In this document: in pieces, positions 1 to 10,700 of the stretch
Layout of the letters: each line of letters begins with the position of its first letter
How positions within the stretch are numbered: position 1 is the first letter of the stretch
Assembly (NCBI RefSeq): GCF_003312875.1
Contig: NZ_CP015163.1
Coordinates: 3,720,001 to 3,784,000 of the forward strand
Reading direction: 5' to 3'
Source of the DNA: Amycolatopsis albispora
GTDB lineage: Bacteria > Actinomycetota > Actinomycetes > Mycobacteriales > Pseudonocardiaceae
Length of the DNA: 64,000 nt
The notes under the pieces: model-generated
Told to the model about the DNA's origin: nothing
Database searches by the model: none
The model's input: the letters and a program-made list of their open reading frames with translations, nothing else
Position numbers and translations under genes: made by a program

Positions 1-1350
1 GACAGCCTGGGGTTCAAGATCATCACCGGCAAGGGCGTGCTGGTGATCCCCGGCTTCCAGACCGCGCGGCGGCTGTCGCTGGACACCAGGGGCGCCAACC
101 TGCAGGTCTCGTGCGTGACCAAGCAGGGCCTGCCGGTGACCGTGCGGGCGGTGGTGATCTACAAGGTGGGCGACGACTTCGCCTCGATCGCCAACGCCGC
201 GCGCCGGTTCCTCGACCAGCAGGACGGCATGAACAACACCATCCACGAGCTGTTCGCCGGGCACCTGCGCTCGATCGTCGGCGGGCTGACCATCGAGGAG
301 ATGATCCACAACCGGGACGCGCTCACCGGGGAGATCCGCAGTTCCTCGGCGAACGAGATGATCAAGCTCGGGCTGGTGGTGGACTCGCTGCAGATCCAGG
401 AGATCGACGACGAGTCGGGTTACATCCTGAACCTGGGCAAGCCGCACGCGGCCGCGGTGGCCGCCTCCGCCCGCATCGCCGAGGCGCAGCGCGACCAGGA
501 GGCCACCGAGGCCGAGCAGGTCGCCGCCGCGCAGAAGGCGGGCGCGATCCGCGAGAGCGAGATCAAGCAGGCCGGGTTCCAGGCCGAAGTGGACCAGGCG
601 CGGGCGAAGGCGGGCCAGTCGGGTCCGCTGGCCGAGGCGACCGCCCGCCAGGAGGTCGTGGTGCAGGAGACCAGGGCGGCGGAGCTGGAGGCCGCGCTGG
701 CCGAGCAGCGGCTGCAGTCGGAGGTCCGCAAGCCCGCCGACGCGCGCGCCTACGACACCAGGACCTCCGCGGACGCCGAGCGCGACGCGGCGATCGCCAA
801 GGCGCAGGCCGAGGCCAAGGAGACCGAGCTGCGGGCGGCGGCCGACGCGACCAAGGTGAAGACCGCCGCCGAGGCCGAAGCGCAGGCCACCAAGGCACGC
901 GGTGAAGCGAGCGCCGCGGCGACGAGGGCAACCGGTGACGCCCAGGCGCACGCGGCGAAGGCACAGGGCCTGGCCGAGGCCGAAGCCGCCAGGGCGAAGG
1001 GTCTCGCCGACGCCGAGGCGGCCAAGGCGAAGGGCCTCGCCGAGGCGGACGCCATCAAGGCGCGGGCCGCGGCGCTGGCGGAGAACCAGGAAGCCGTGGT
1101 GGCGCAGCAGCTGGCCGAACGCTGGCCGGAGATCGTCGAAGCCGGGGCGAAGGCCTTCGGCAGCGTGGACCACATGGTGGTGCTCAACGGCGCCGACGGT
1201 GTGTCCGACATGTTCAGCAAGGCGCTCTCGCTGGGCGGCACCGGACTCGGCCTGGCCCGCCAGCTGATGGAGGCGATGGGCCAGACCAGCAAGCCGGTGG
1301 AGCCGGAGGCCAACGGCTCGGTGGTGCCCACCACCACCGACCTGCGCTGA
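1..1350 (+). CDS. Flotillin-like SPFH/band 7 protein, 5' truncated by the window edge
   Basis: The frame is open from base 1, so the true start lies outside the window; 449 codons are visible. The first ~140 residues resemble an SPFH/band 7 domain (region around TRGANLQVSCVTKQGLPVTV). Residues ~145-370 are a long Ala/Glu/Lys/Arg-rich coiled coil with near-repeats of the type AKGLAEAEAAKAKGLAEAD (nt ~950-1060). A C-terminal tail follows that in flotillins mediates oligomerisation. Flotillins sit on the inner face of the membrane as scaffolds of ordered lipid domains. No partner (such as an NfeD protein) is visible because the upstream side is cut. Family call is confident; cellular role is inferred. 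Confidence 0.85.
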   Translation, partial: DSLGFKIITGKGVLVIPGFQTARRLSLDTRGANLQVSCVTKQGLPVTVRAVVIYKVGDDFASIANAARRFLDQQDGMNNTIHELFAGHLRSIVGGLTIEEMIHNRDALTGEIRSSSANEMIKLGLVVDSLQIQEIDDESGYILNLGKPHAAAVAASARIAEAQRDQEATEAEQVAAAQKAGAIRESEIKQAGFQAEVDQARAKAGQSGPLAEATARQEVVVQETRAAELEAALAEQRLQSEVRKPADARAYDTRTSADAERDAAIAKAQAEAKETELRAAADATKVKTAAEAEAQATKARGEASAAATRATGDAQAHAAKAQGLAEAEAARAKGLADAEAAKAKGLAEADAIKARAAALAENQEAVVAQQLAERWPEIVEAGAKAFGSVDHMVVLNGADGVSDMFSKALSLGGTGLGLARQLMEAMGQTSKPVEPEANGSVVPTTTDLR

Positions 1351-1471
1351 ACCGATCGCGGGCTGGACACGTATTTCCCGCCGACCGATGAGTTCGCCGC
1401 CCGCGTCCGGTCAATACCGCTGACGGAGCCATCTGGGCGGCCTAGGATTCGGCAAGGCGGGAGGAAAGGTC

Positions 1472-2491
<1,020 letters not shown>

Positions 2492-2500
2492 GCCACCGCC

Positions 2501-3106
2501 GTGTCCCCCATGCCGCCCGCGCTGGCCGGCGGGGTCGCCCTGCTGGAGCGCGCCGTCGGTTACACGCTGGGCTGCCTGCGGCTGGTCACCGACGAGTCGA
2601 TGGGCAACGCCACCCCGTGCCGGGACTGGGACCTGCGTGCACTGCTGGCGCATTTGGACGACGCGCTCATCGCGCTGGCCGAAGCTGCCAACCTCGGCCG
2701 CGTCGGCCTCGACCCGGTGGCGCCGGTGCCGGGTGATCCGGCGGCTGCCGTGCGGGCACGGGCGGGTGAACTTCTCGGCGCCTGGATGGGTGAACCGGCG
2801 GCGGGTCCGGTCTCGGTGGCGGGGGCGCCGATGACCGCGGTCGTGGTTGCCGGTGCCGGGGCGCTGGAGATCGCGGTGCACGGCTGGGACGTCGCGCGCG
2901 CCTGCGGGCACGACCGTCCACTACCGCCCGCGCTCGCCGCGGAAATGCTCGAGCTTTCCGCACTGTTCGTCACCGCCGCCGACCGTCCGGAGCGATTCGC
3001 CGCACCGATCGCAGTACCCGCCGGGGCGTCCGCCGGTGACCGCCTGCTCGCTTTTCTGGGCCGGAGAGCTTGCTCACACTCGCCCGGGCTAGTCAGCCGA
3101 GATTAG
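2501..3106 (+). CDS. TIGR03086/DinB-like maleylpyruvate-isomerase-fold protein
   Basis: 201 residues resembling the TIGR03086 / mycothiol-dependent maleylpyruvate isomerase N-terminal fold: NATPCRDWDLRALLAHLDD near residues 36-54 and EIAVHGWDVARACG near 121-135. In the related DinB-like fold, His side chains of the helical bundle bind a metal. The substrate is unknown. The GTG start lies 10 bp after the sigma-factor stop, indicating co-transcription. These proteins often accompany SnoaL-tailed ECF sigma factors, so this could be a regulon partner or modulator, which is inference. The C-terminus is short and Arg/Ser-rich. Confidence 0.7.
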   Translation: MSPMPPALAGGVALLERAVGYTLGCLRLVTDESMGNATPCRDWDLRALLAHLDDALIALAEAANLGRVGLDPVAPVPGDPAAAVRARAGELLGAWMGEPAAGPVSVAGAPMTAVVVAGAGALEIAVHGWDVARACGHDRPLPPALAAEMLELSALFVTAADRPERFAAPIAVPAGASAGDRLLAFLGRRACSHSPGLVSRD

Positions 3107-3331
3107 TTACCTGGCAACGGTTTCACCGCGTTTAGGGCAAAAGGCGGCTGCCTCCGGCCGGGGATCGGCGGGAAACTCGACAGCGAGGAATCCCCGGAAG
3201 ATCGAATGTCCTCCTTTCGAGTGAACGAGAGGATGCGTTATCCCCGTGGAAACACCCCGACCATTCCCCTGACACGTCATGCTGATGAACTGGTTGCCGA
3301 TTCCACGAACCATTCCAGGGAGGTCTGATCG

Positions 3332-4657
3332 ATGCTCGACGGCCAGCTCAGCGGACTCGATGTGGCCTTCCTCTGCCTGGAGGGCGAACGCACCCCGATG
3401 CACATGGGCGCGGTGGTGACCTTCGACGGGCCGGCCGACACCGCGCACCTCGGCCGGTTGCTCGCCGCTCGCGCGGCGCGGATTCCCAAGCTGCGCAAGC
3501 ACATTCGCCCCACGCTGCTGCCGCCGGGCGGCGCGGCCTGGGCCGAGGACCCCGGCTTCGACCCCGCCGACCACATCCACGTGCACCACGTTTCCTCGCT
3601 GTACGAACCGGAACCGCTCGCCGCCTTCGCTTCACTGTGGATCGCCGAACCGCTCGACATGGACCGCCCGCTGTGGGACCTGTGCCTGGTGACCGGGCTG
3701 CCCGACGGCCGGTTCGCGGTACTGCTCAAGCTGCACCACGCGCTCACCGACGGCGCCGGCGCCTTCTCGATCGGGTCGGGCCTGCTCGACGAACTGCCCG
3801 GCGCCCGCACGCCTCGCGCCACCGCCGCCAAGCCGGTCGCCGCCAAGCCGCCGCGCAGTCCGCTGGGCCTGCTCAAGGACGGCTTCTCCGCCGTCGTCGC
3901 CCAAGCCACCGAAGGCGCGTCGATCGCGTCGTCGGTGCTGCGGGCCGCGCGGCCGTACCCGACCTCACCGATCTCCGCGCCGAACGCCGACGAACGCTGC
4001 CTCGGCTTCGTCCGCCTGGACCTGGCCGATCTCCGCCGGGTGCGCAAGGCACACGGCGGCACCACCAACGACGTGGTGCTGGCCATCGTGGCCGGTGCGC
4101 TGCGCAGCTGGCTGGTCAACCGCGGGCAGCGCGCGGACGATCGCACGCTGCGTGCGCTGATCCCGGTCAGCGTGCGCGCGCGGCAGCAGGGCAGCACCGA
4201 CGGCAACCAGCTCTCGGGTTACCTGTGCGACCTGCCGGTCGGCCTGGACGACCCGGTGGCGCGGCTGCACGCGGTGCGCCGGTCGATGGACCACGCCAAG
4301 GCCAAGGGCACCGCGACCGGGCCGGGTGCCTTCCCGATCCTGGCGAACCGGCTGCCCGCGCCGGTGCACCGCCTGGCCACCAGGGCGGCCGGGCGGGCGG
4401 CGCCGCTGCTGTTCGACACCGTGGTGACGAACGTGCCGATGCCCGGCCGTCCGCTGACCCTGGACGGCGCGCGGCTGCGGGAGATCTACCCGCTGGTGCC
4501 GCTGCCGCCGCACCAGGCGCTGGGCATCGCGGTGTCGATCTACCGCGAGTCGGTGCACATCGGGCTGCAGGCCAACGGCGAGGCCGTCGCCGACCTCGGC
4601 TCCCTGCGGGACGCCTTCGACAAGTCCACCGCGAAGCTGGTCGCCACCTGCATGTGA
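3332..4657 (+). CDS. Wax ester synthase / diacylglycerol acyltransferase (WS/DGAT)
   Basis: 441 residues, full length for the actinobacterial WS/DGAT family, which moves an acyl group from acyl-CoA to a fatty alcohol or diacylglycerol for storage lipid. The catalytic HHxxxDG motif is HHALTDG at residues 135-141, preceded by the family's RPLW motif at ~112-115; the NDVVLAIVAGALRSWL segment (~247-262) is also typical. ATG start with AGGGAGG upstream at 3317-3323. It is a single-gene unit with a 225-bp upstream region. It converges on aroG, with a hairpin region between the two stops. WS/DGAT paralogues differ in substrate preference and some have little activity, so the exact acceptor is not predictable. 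Confidence 0.9.
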   Translation: MLDGQLSGLDVAFLCLEGERTPMHMGAVVTFDGPADTAHLGRLLAARAARIPKLRKHIRPTLLPPGGAAWAEDPGFDPADHIHVHHVSSLYEPEPLAAFASLWIAEPLDMDRPLWDLCLVTGLPDGRFAVLLKLHHALTDGAGAFSIGSGLLDELPGARTPRATAAKPVAAKPPRSPLGLLKDGFSAVVAQATEGASIASSVLRAARPYPTSPISAPNADERCLGFVRLDLADLRRVRKAHGGTTNDVVLAIVAGALRSWLVNRGQRADDRTLRALIPVSVRARQQGSTDGNQLSGYLCDLPVGLDDPVARLHAVRRSMDHAKAKGTATGPGAFPILANRLPAPVHRLATRAAGRAAPLLFDTVVTNVPMPGRPLTLDGARLREIYPLVPLPPHQALGIAVSIYRESVHIGLQANGEAVADLGSLRDAFDKSTAKLVATCM

Positions 4658-4671
4658 GCCCGACACCGCCC

Positions 4672-4766
4672 GCGAGGTCGCGCCGGTGACTGGAGCGGGC
4701 TCGGGGCTCGGCCCCCAAGGCCGTGCTCCGAGGTCGCTCCAGTCACCGGCTCAAAAGCGACCTCGC
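4672..4766. terminator. Nested inverted repeats between convergent genes
   Basis: A perfect 15-bp inverted repeat (CCGGTGACTGGAGCG at 4683-4697, complement at 4735-4749) is nested inside a perfect 10-bp pair (GCGAGGTCGC at 4672-4681, GCGACCTCGC at 4757-4766). The structure fills most of the space between the WS/DGAT stop (4657) and the aroG stop (4791). It is best read as a bidirectional, factor-independent-like terminator for the convergent transcripts. There is no long T tract. Confidence 0.55.
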
Positions 4767-4790
4767 CGCCGCGCCGGAGGCGCGGCCAAA

Positions 4791-6185
<1,395 letters not shown>

Positions 6186-6277
6186 TCAAGAATATGGGGT
6201 GACCCCCGTCTCCCGGTCGCCGGGACGCCAGTCCCATGCAGTGAACACCGCGAACTCGTTCACCTTTCATCCCGCGG

Positions 6278-7165
6278 TCATGCGGCCTGCGCCTCGTTGT
6301 AGAGCGCCTGCGCCTCGGCGCCGAAGTACGGGCCGAACATCACGCCGGGCAGGAAGACGTAGCCGAAGCTGTTCACCGAAGCCTGCACCCCGCGGCCGGT
6401 CTGCTCGTCGAACTGCAGGAACCACGGCCCGCCGCTGGACCCGCCGGTCATGTCGCAGCTCATCCCGTGGTCCCTGGTGAGCAGGAAGTCGGTGAACGTG
6501 CTGCCGCTGCAGTGGATCAGCGTGGTGCCGTCGTAGGGATCGGCCGCCGGGTAACCGAAGGTGTACATGTTCTGGTTGCGCGGCTGGTTGAACGCGATGC
6601 CCTGCGAGCCGACCACGTCGGTCAGCGACTGTCCGCCGACCTGGTCCACCACGGCCGCGCCGATGTCGTAGTTCATGTCCTCGCCGGCTTCCCACTGCGG
6701 CGTGGTCAGCGTGCTGGTGGCGGGCCATTCACCGTAGGGCGCGTTCCCGTTGTCGTAGCCGGGCACGAAGATCCAGTTGGTGTGGAAGGCGCCCTGGTAC
6801 TTCACGCAGTGCCCGGCGGTGATCACCGTGCTCTTGTTGGCGCTGGTCACCGCGTTGCCGCTGCACGAGGCGTTCTGGCCGCCCATGGTGAAGAAGACCC
6901 GGCCCGCGGTCTTGACCACGTCACCGCCGCCCTCCCACGGCCCGCCGGTGCTCGGGAAGGCGGCGGGAATGATCTCCGGCAGCCCGGCGAGCACATCGCC
7001 GACCCCGGCCTGCGGTGCGGTGAGCAGCTTCTCCACCGGCACCGCGGAGCGCATCTTCTCCGGGGTCCAGTAGTCGGTGGCGGCCTGCGCCTGCCCGGTG
7101 GCGGGAGCGGTCAGCAGCGCGCCGAGCACCAGTCCGATCGCGGTCAATATCGAAGCTCGCCTCAT
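6278..7165 (-). CDS. Secreted trypsin-like (S1-fold) serine peptidase
   Basis: 295 residues with a Sec signal peptide (RRASILTAIGLVLGALL, cleavage near AQA at ~26-28). The triad is visible: His119 in VITAGHC, Asp167 in MNYDIGAAVV, and Ser244 in MTGGSSGGPW. The layout resembles the glutamyl-endopeptidase/V8-like branch of secreted S1 peptidases. Residues ~29-85 form a likely propeptide. The ATG at 7165 is chosen over an upstream in-frame start because GAGGTGG sits about 5 bases before it and the signal peptide begins there. Substrate unknown; an extracellular protein-degrading role is likely. A second secreted hydrolase lies just upstream on the same strand. Confidence 0.85.
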   Translation of the reverse strand: MRRASILTAIGLVLGALLTAPATGQAQAATDYWTPEKMRSAVPVEKLLTAPQAGVGDVLAGLPEIIPAAFPSTGGPWEGGGDVVKTAGRVFFTMGGQNASCSGNAVTSANKSTVITAGHCVKYQGAFHTNWIFVPGYDNGNAPYGEWPATSTLTTPQWEAGEDMNYDIGAAVVDQVGGQSLTDVVGSQGIAFNQPRNQNMYTFGYPAADPYDGTTLIHCSGSTFTDFLLTRDHGMSCDMTGGSSGGPWFLQFDEQTGRGVQASVNSFGYVFLPGVMFGPYFGAEAQALYNEAQAA

Positions 7166-7287
7166 CGCGCCACCTCTTCGTCGCCTTCGCACCCGACGGT
7201 TTCTTGCCGCCCGAACGAATTGACGGTAATCAGGCAACTACACAGCGGCAATACGCCATCTGCCCCGCTCAAGACGAAAGTTGTGCG

Positions 7288-7337
7288 CCGAATGCCGGAA
7301 TCAGTACGCCGTTCAACGCACAGATTCCGGCATTCGG
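7288..7337. terminator. Long hairpin downstream of the M15-like gene
   Basis: Perfect 15-bp inverted repeat CCGAATGCCGGAATC (7288-7302) and complement (7323-7337), separated by 20 bp. It begins 5 bp beyond the stop of the minus-strand gene at 7343. It may act as a terminator or 3' stabilising stem for that gene. The tract of five A lies on the other side, so it is not a textbook intrinsic terminator for the minus strand. Confidence 0.5.
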
Positions 7338-7342
7338 AAAAA

Positions 7343-7879
7343 TCAGCAGCCGCCGCAGTTGTAGAAGGTGACGTCCCAGTGGTTGGACTCGAGGTAGTAG
7401 ATGTTGCCGGAGCCCGCCTTCCACTTGTTGCCGCCGATGGCGCTGAAGTTGCCCTTGATGTAGTTGGTCAGGCAGCTGCTCAGCGAGAAGTCGAGCTTGT
7501 AGCCGTTCCAGTGGCTGTAGGTGCCGCTGGCGTGGCCGGTCTCGGTGCCGCCGGTGACGTTCAGGCCGCAGCCCGAGGCCGACTTCAGCGTCTGGGCCCC
7601 CTGGATGGTGGCCAGGTTGACCTGCTCGAACGACGTGCAGTTGGGCCGGTTGCGGTCGCTGCAGCCACCGCTGGACGACCAGGTGATGCCGGACGAGCGC
7701 AGCCGCGAGGTGGCCTGGCTGTGGGTCAGCTTGGTCACCATGGCGCCCACTTCCGCGCCCGGCTGGTCGAACACCGGATCGGCGCCGTCGGCCGAAGCCG
7801 AGGCCACACCGGCGCTCGCCAGCACACCGAGTGACGCGATCGCACCCGCCACGAACGAGCGCACCAGGAATTTGCGCAT
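7343..7879 (-). CDS. Small secreted protein with M15-like DD-peptidase zinc-site pattern
   Basis: 178 residues with a signal peptide (RKFLVRSFVAGAIASLGVLA, cleavage near ASA at ~28-30). The mature protein has six Cys, which fits an exported disulfide-bonded fold. Near the C-terminus it carries SHWNGYKLDF (His123, Asp130) and YLESNHWDV (Glu164, His167), the H-x6-D ... E-x2-H spacing of M15/DD-carboxypeptidase zinc sites. I infer a peptidoglycan D-Ala-D-Ala-type peptidase or a related hydrolase; the active product is unproven. The ATG at 7879 is chosen because GGAGGGAAA precedes it directly and the signal peptide starts there. Confidence 0.6.
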   Translation of the reverse strand: MRKFLVRSFVAGAIASLGVLASAGVASASADGADPVFDQPGAEVGAMVTKLTHSQATSRLRSSGITWSSSGGCSDRNRPNCTSFEQVNLATIQGAQTLKSASGCGLNVTGGTETGHASGTYSHWNGYKLDFSLSSCLTNYIKGNFSAIGGNKWKAGSGNIYYLESNHWDVTFYNCGGC

Positions 7880-7979
7880 TTTCCCTCCAGAACGGTTTCG
7901 CATTACTGCCGCAGGGTCGAACCGGACGGGAGCGTAATAATCTTTCACGGGAACGTACAGGGCACGGGGAGAAATTTTC

Positions 7980-8858
7980 TCAAAATTCCTGGAAGGCTCG
8001 GGCGGCCAGCAACTCGCCGAACGCCTCGGCCACCGGATCCGGCGTGCCCCGGGTGTAGGCGGTCAATTCCCGGCGCACCGGCGGATCGGGCAGGCGCACC
8101 GCGCCCGCGAAGTCGTCGGGCAGGACGTTCGACGGGACCAGCGCGGGGCCGAGCCCGGCGGCGGCGAGCAGTGGGACCGCCGCGGTCTGTGCCGCGCGGA
8201 TCGCCGCGCGCGGGGTGAACCCGGCCGCCGCACACGCCTGGTCGAGCACCTCGGCGAGCCCGTTCTCCGGCGCGTAGTGCACCCAGCCGCGGTCGGCGAG
8301 GTCCGCGAGGCGCACCGATTTCCCTTGTGCCGCCGGGTCGTTCGCGGCGAGCACCACCACGAAGTCCTCCTCCCCCAGCGTGCGCACCGGGCCCTCCCAG
8401 CCGTCCGGACGCGGCCCGACGGCGAGATCGGCCTGCCCCGCGAGCATCGCTTCGCGGAGTTCGCCGGTGTGCCGGTGCTCAAAAAGCGTGATCGCGACAC
8501 CGGGGTGCCGCCGGCTCCACTCCCGCAGCACCGGCGGCAGCACGCCCAGGCTCACCGAGTACACCGTGGCCACGCGCAGTTCCGCGGCCTCCAGCCCGGC
8601 GGCCTGCCGGGCGGCGCAGACCGCGCGCTCGGCGTCGGCGAGCGCGGCCCTGGCGTGCGGCAGCATCGCGCGGCCCATCGCGGTCAGCCGAACCGCACGC
8701 GGCAGCCGTTCCAGCAGGGCACCGCCCGCGTCGTGTTCCAGCGCGCGGATCTGGTGGGACAACGCGGGCTGCGTGACGTGCAGCCGTTCGGCGGCCCTGG
8801 TGAAGGACCCCTCGTCCACCACGGCGACCAGGTACTCGAAGCGGCGCAGCGTGCTCAT
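7980..8858 (-). CDS. LysR-family transcriptional regulator
   Basis: 292 residues. N-terminal winged HTH at ~1-60 (STLRRFEYLVAVVDEGSFTR, then AAERLHVTQPALSHQIRALE), followed by a periplasmic-binding-protein-like effector domain (ELRVATVYSVSLGVLPPVLR onward). It is divergent from the PRISE-type reductase at 8929, with 70 bp between the starts. This is the classical arrangement in which a LysR protein controls itself and its divergent neighbour. The effector is unknown; a substrate or product of the reductase is the natural guess. Start taken at ATG 8858; an in-frame ATG two codons upstream (8864) is also possible. Confidence 0.88.
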   Translation of the reverse strand: MSTLRRFEYLVAVVDEGSFTRAAERLHVTQPALSHQIRALEHDAGGALLERLPRAVRLTAMGRAMLPHARAALADAERAVCAARQAAGLEAAELRVATVYSVSLGVLPPVLREWSRRHPGVAITLFEHRHTGELREAMLAGQADLAVGPRPDGWEGPVRTLGEEDFVVVLAANDPAAQGKSVRLADLADRGWVHYAPENGLAEVLDQACAAAGFTPRAAIRAAQTAAVPLLAAAGLGPALVPSNVLPDDFAGAVRLPDPPVRRELTAYTRGTPDPVAEAFGELLAARAFQEF

Positions 8859-8928
8859 GAACAAAGCTTATCGGCCGCATGCGAAACAAGACTTGGACTT
8901 ATGTTCTACGGCCGCCGAACATCGAGGC
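8859..8928. promoter_or_regulatory. Divergent promoter/operator region for the LysR and PRISE genes
   Basis: 70-bp space between two divergent starts, AT-richer than its surroundings. It must carry both promoters and, by analogy with LysR systems, the regulator's T-N11-A site. I do not see one unambiguous palindrome to call as the operator. Confidence 0.5.
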
Positions 8929-9981
8929 ATGAGCAACAAGGTCGCCCTGGTCGTGGGCGCACACGGAATCATCGGCAGCAACCTGGTGGCACACCTCGTC
9001 GGGCTCGGCGACTGGACGGTCATCGGCCTGTCCCGGCGCGGCGGTGAGCCGGCCGAGCGCGTGCGGCACGTCGCCGTCGATCTGCTGGACGCCGAGGACT
9101 GCCACGCGAAACTCGGCGAGCTGACCGACGTGACGCACATCTTCTACGCCGCGTACCAGGATCGCCCGACCTGGGCCGAGCTGGTGCCGCCGAACCTGGC
9201 GATGCTGGTGAACGTGGTCGACGCGATCGAGCCGGTCGCCGCCGGACTGCGTCACGTCAGCCTCATGCAGGGCTACAAGGTCTACGGCGCGCACCTCGGT
9301 CCATTCAAGACACCCGCCCGCGAGGACGACGCCGGGCATCTGCCGCCCGAGTTCAATGTGGACCAGCAGGAGTTCCTGGAACGGCGGCAGCAGGGGAAAT
9401 CCTGGACCTGGTCGGCGATCCGGCCGTCCGTGGTCGGCGGCACCGCGCTGGGCAACCCGATGAACCTGGCCGTGTCCATCGCGGTGTACGCGACCATCTC
9501 CAAGGAACTCGGCCTGCCGCTGCGCTTCCCCGGGAAACCGGGTGCCTACGACAAGCTGCTGGAGCTGACCGACGCCGGGCTGCTCGCCCGCGCCACCGTC
9601 TGGGCGGCCACCGACGAGCGCTGCGCGAACCAGGCGTTCAACATCAACAACGGCGACCTGTTCCGATGGAGCGAGCTGTGGCCGAAGATCGCGCGGTACT
9701 TCGGCATGGAGACCGCTCCCCCGCTGCCCATGTCGCTGGAGGTGGTGATGGCGGACAAGGAACCGCTGTGGAACCGGATCGTCGCCGAGCACAACCTCGA
9801 ACCCACGCCGTACCAACGGGTTTCGGCCTGGCCGTTCGCCGATTTTGTGCTGTCGTGGGACTACGACATGTTCGCCGACGGCACCAAGGCACGCCGGTTC
9901 GGCTTCGGTGAGTTCGTCGACACCGAGGAGATGATGTGGCGCCTGTTCGACGAGCTGCGCAAGCGCCACATCATCCCGTGA
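8929..9981 (+). CDS. PRISE-type short-chain dehydrogenase/reductase
   Basis: 350 residues of the extended SDR family, closest in pattern to PRISE enzymes (progesterone 5-beta-reductase / iridoid synthase-like enone reductases). The NAD(P) motif VVGAHGIIGSN is at ~8-18. The LMQGYKVYGAHLGPF segment carries the family catalytic Lys, followed by WSAIRPSVVGG and NINNGDLFRWSELW, matching the PRISE 'FNxxNGDxFxWxxLW' block. The family's second catalytic residue, a Tyr in NFYYDxED, is not seen: the corresponding stretch reads EFNVDQQE. Activity may therefore differ. It is divergent from a LysR regulator, suggesting substrate-inducible expression. Confidence 0.8.
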   Translation: MSNKVALVVGAHGIIGSNLVAHLVGLGDWTVIGLSRRGGEPAERVRHVAVDLLDAEDCHAKLGELTDVTHIFYAAYQDRPTWAELVPPNLAMLVNVVDAIEPVAAGLRHVSLMQGYKVYGAHLGPFKTPAREDDAGHLPPEFNVDQQEFLERRQQGKSWTWSAIRPSVVGGTALGNPMNLAVSIAVYATISKELGLPLRFPGKPGAYDKLLELTDAGLLARATVWAATDERCANQAFNINNGDLFRWSELWPKIARYFGMETAPPLPMSLEVVMADKEPLWNRIVAEHNLEPTPYQRVSAWPFADFVLSWDYDMFADGTKARRFGFGEFVDTEEMMWRLFDELRKRHIIP

Positions 9982-9985
9982 TCGG

Positions 9986-10501
9986 TTACACCCCGAACGC
10001 CGCCGGGTAGCGGATCACGCCCGCCGGCGTCGGCCGTGCCGGGTCGAGCGAGAGCGCCATCAACGCCTCATCCGGCACCTCGAACGACGCCCGCACCCCG
10101 AACCCGGAGGCCGGGGTGAAGCCGAACCGCGGGTAGTACTCGGGATGTCCCAGCACCACCACGAGGTTCTCGCCGAGGCGACGCGCGGCGTCGAGACCGG
10201 CGCGGATGGCCGCGGAACCGGCACCCGTGCGCTGGTGATCGGGCCGCACCGCACACGGTGCCAGCGCGAGCGCCGGTTCCCCGCCCACCTGGCAGCGGGT
10301 GAGCAGGGCGTAGCCGACGATCTCGCCGTCCGCGGTCTCGGCCACCATCGACAGCCCGTCGATCCAGGCCTCCGGATCGGCGCGCAGGGCGTCGACCAGG
10401 TCGGCCTCTTCGGCGGTCGGGAAGGCGGCGGCGTTGACCGCGTGAATCGCGGCGCGATCTTCCGGAGTTTCCGGTCGGGTTTTCCACAACGGAGAATGCA
10501 T
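9986..10501 (-). CDS. GNAT-family N-acetyltransferase
   Basis: 171 residues. The acetyl-CoA pyrophosphate-binding motif is HQRTGAGSAAI (Q/RxxGxG/A type), in the order beta-4 (ALAPCAVRPD), motif A, then YYPRFGFTPAS typical of YhbS-type GNATs. Substrate unknown. The start at 10501 (ATG) is the first Met giving a normal GNAT N-terminus (KTRPETPEDRAAIHAV); no strong Shine-Dalgarno. The gene converges with the PRISE gene (4 bp between the stops), and an inverted repeat lies directly upstream of its start. Confidence 0.82.
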   Translation of the reverse strand: MHSPLWKTRPETPEDRAAIHAVNAAAFPTAEEADLVDALRADPEAWIDGLSMVAETADGEIVGYALLTRCQVGGEPALALAPCAVRPDHQRTGAGSAAIRAGLDAARRLGENLVVVLGHPEYYPRFGFTPASGFGVRASFEVPDEALMALSLDPARPTPAGVIRYPAAFGV

Positions 10502-10509
10502 TGTCCAGC

Positions 10510-10653
10510 TTTCGAAGGTGTGGGGACTCCGCGCCTTCGAAACCGAGCCGGTTCGGCGTCGGCTAGGCGGGAGTCCGGACGGTGAGCACGGTCCGGGTGC
10601 CACTGCGGAACGCAGCGGCCTGCGCGGCGGGCATCAACTCACGTCCTTCGAAA
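10510..10653. repeat. Three CCTTCGAAA motifs upstream of the GNAT gene
   Basis: TTTCGAAGG (10510-10518) and CCTTCGAAA (10534-10542) form a 9-bp inverted repeat 9 bp from the GNAT start, and a third CCTTCGAAA lies at 10645-10653. They could be operator half-sites for the acetyltransferase gene; the third copy sits next to the gltD terminator. Confidence 0.35.
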
Positions 10654-10690
10654 AAGCTCAGGGGGCCGGACACCACGTCCGGCCCCCTGA
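10651..10690 (-). terminator. Intrinsic terminator of the gltBD operon
   Basis: On the minus strand, 10 bp after the gltD stop, a perfect 14-bp GC-rich stem (TCAGGGGGCCGGAC at 10658-10671 paired with 10677-10690, 5-base loop) is followed by GCTTTTT. This is a textbook rho-independent terminator. Confidence 0.92.
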
Positions 10691-10700
10691 CCATAGCAGC

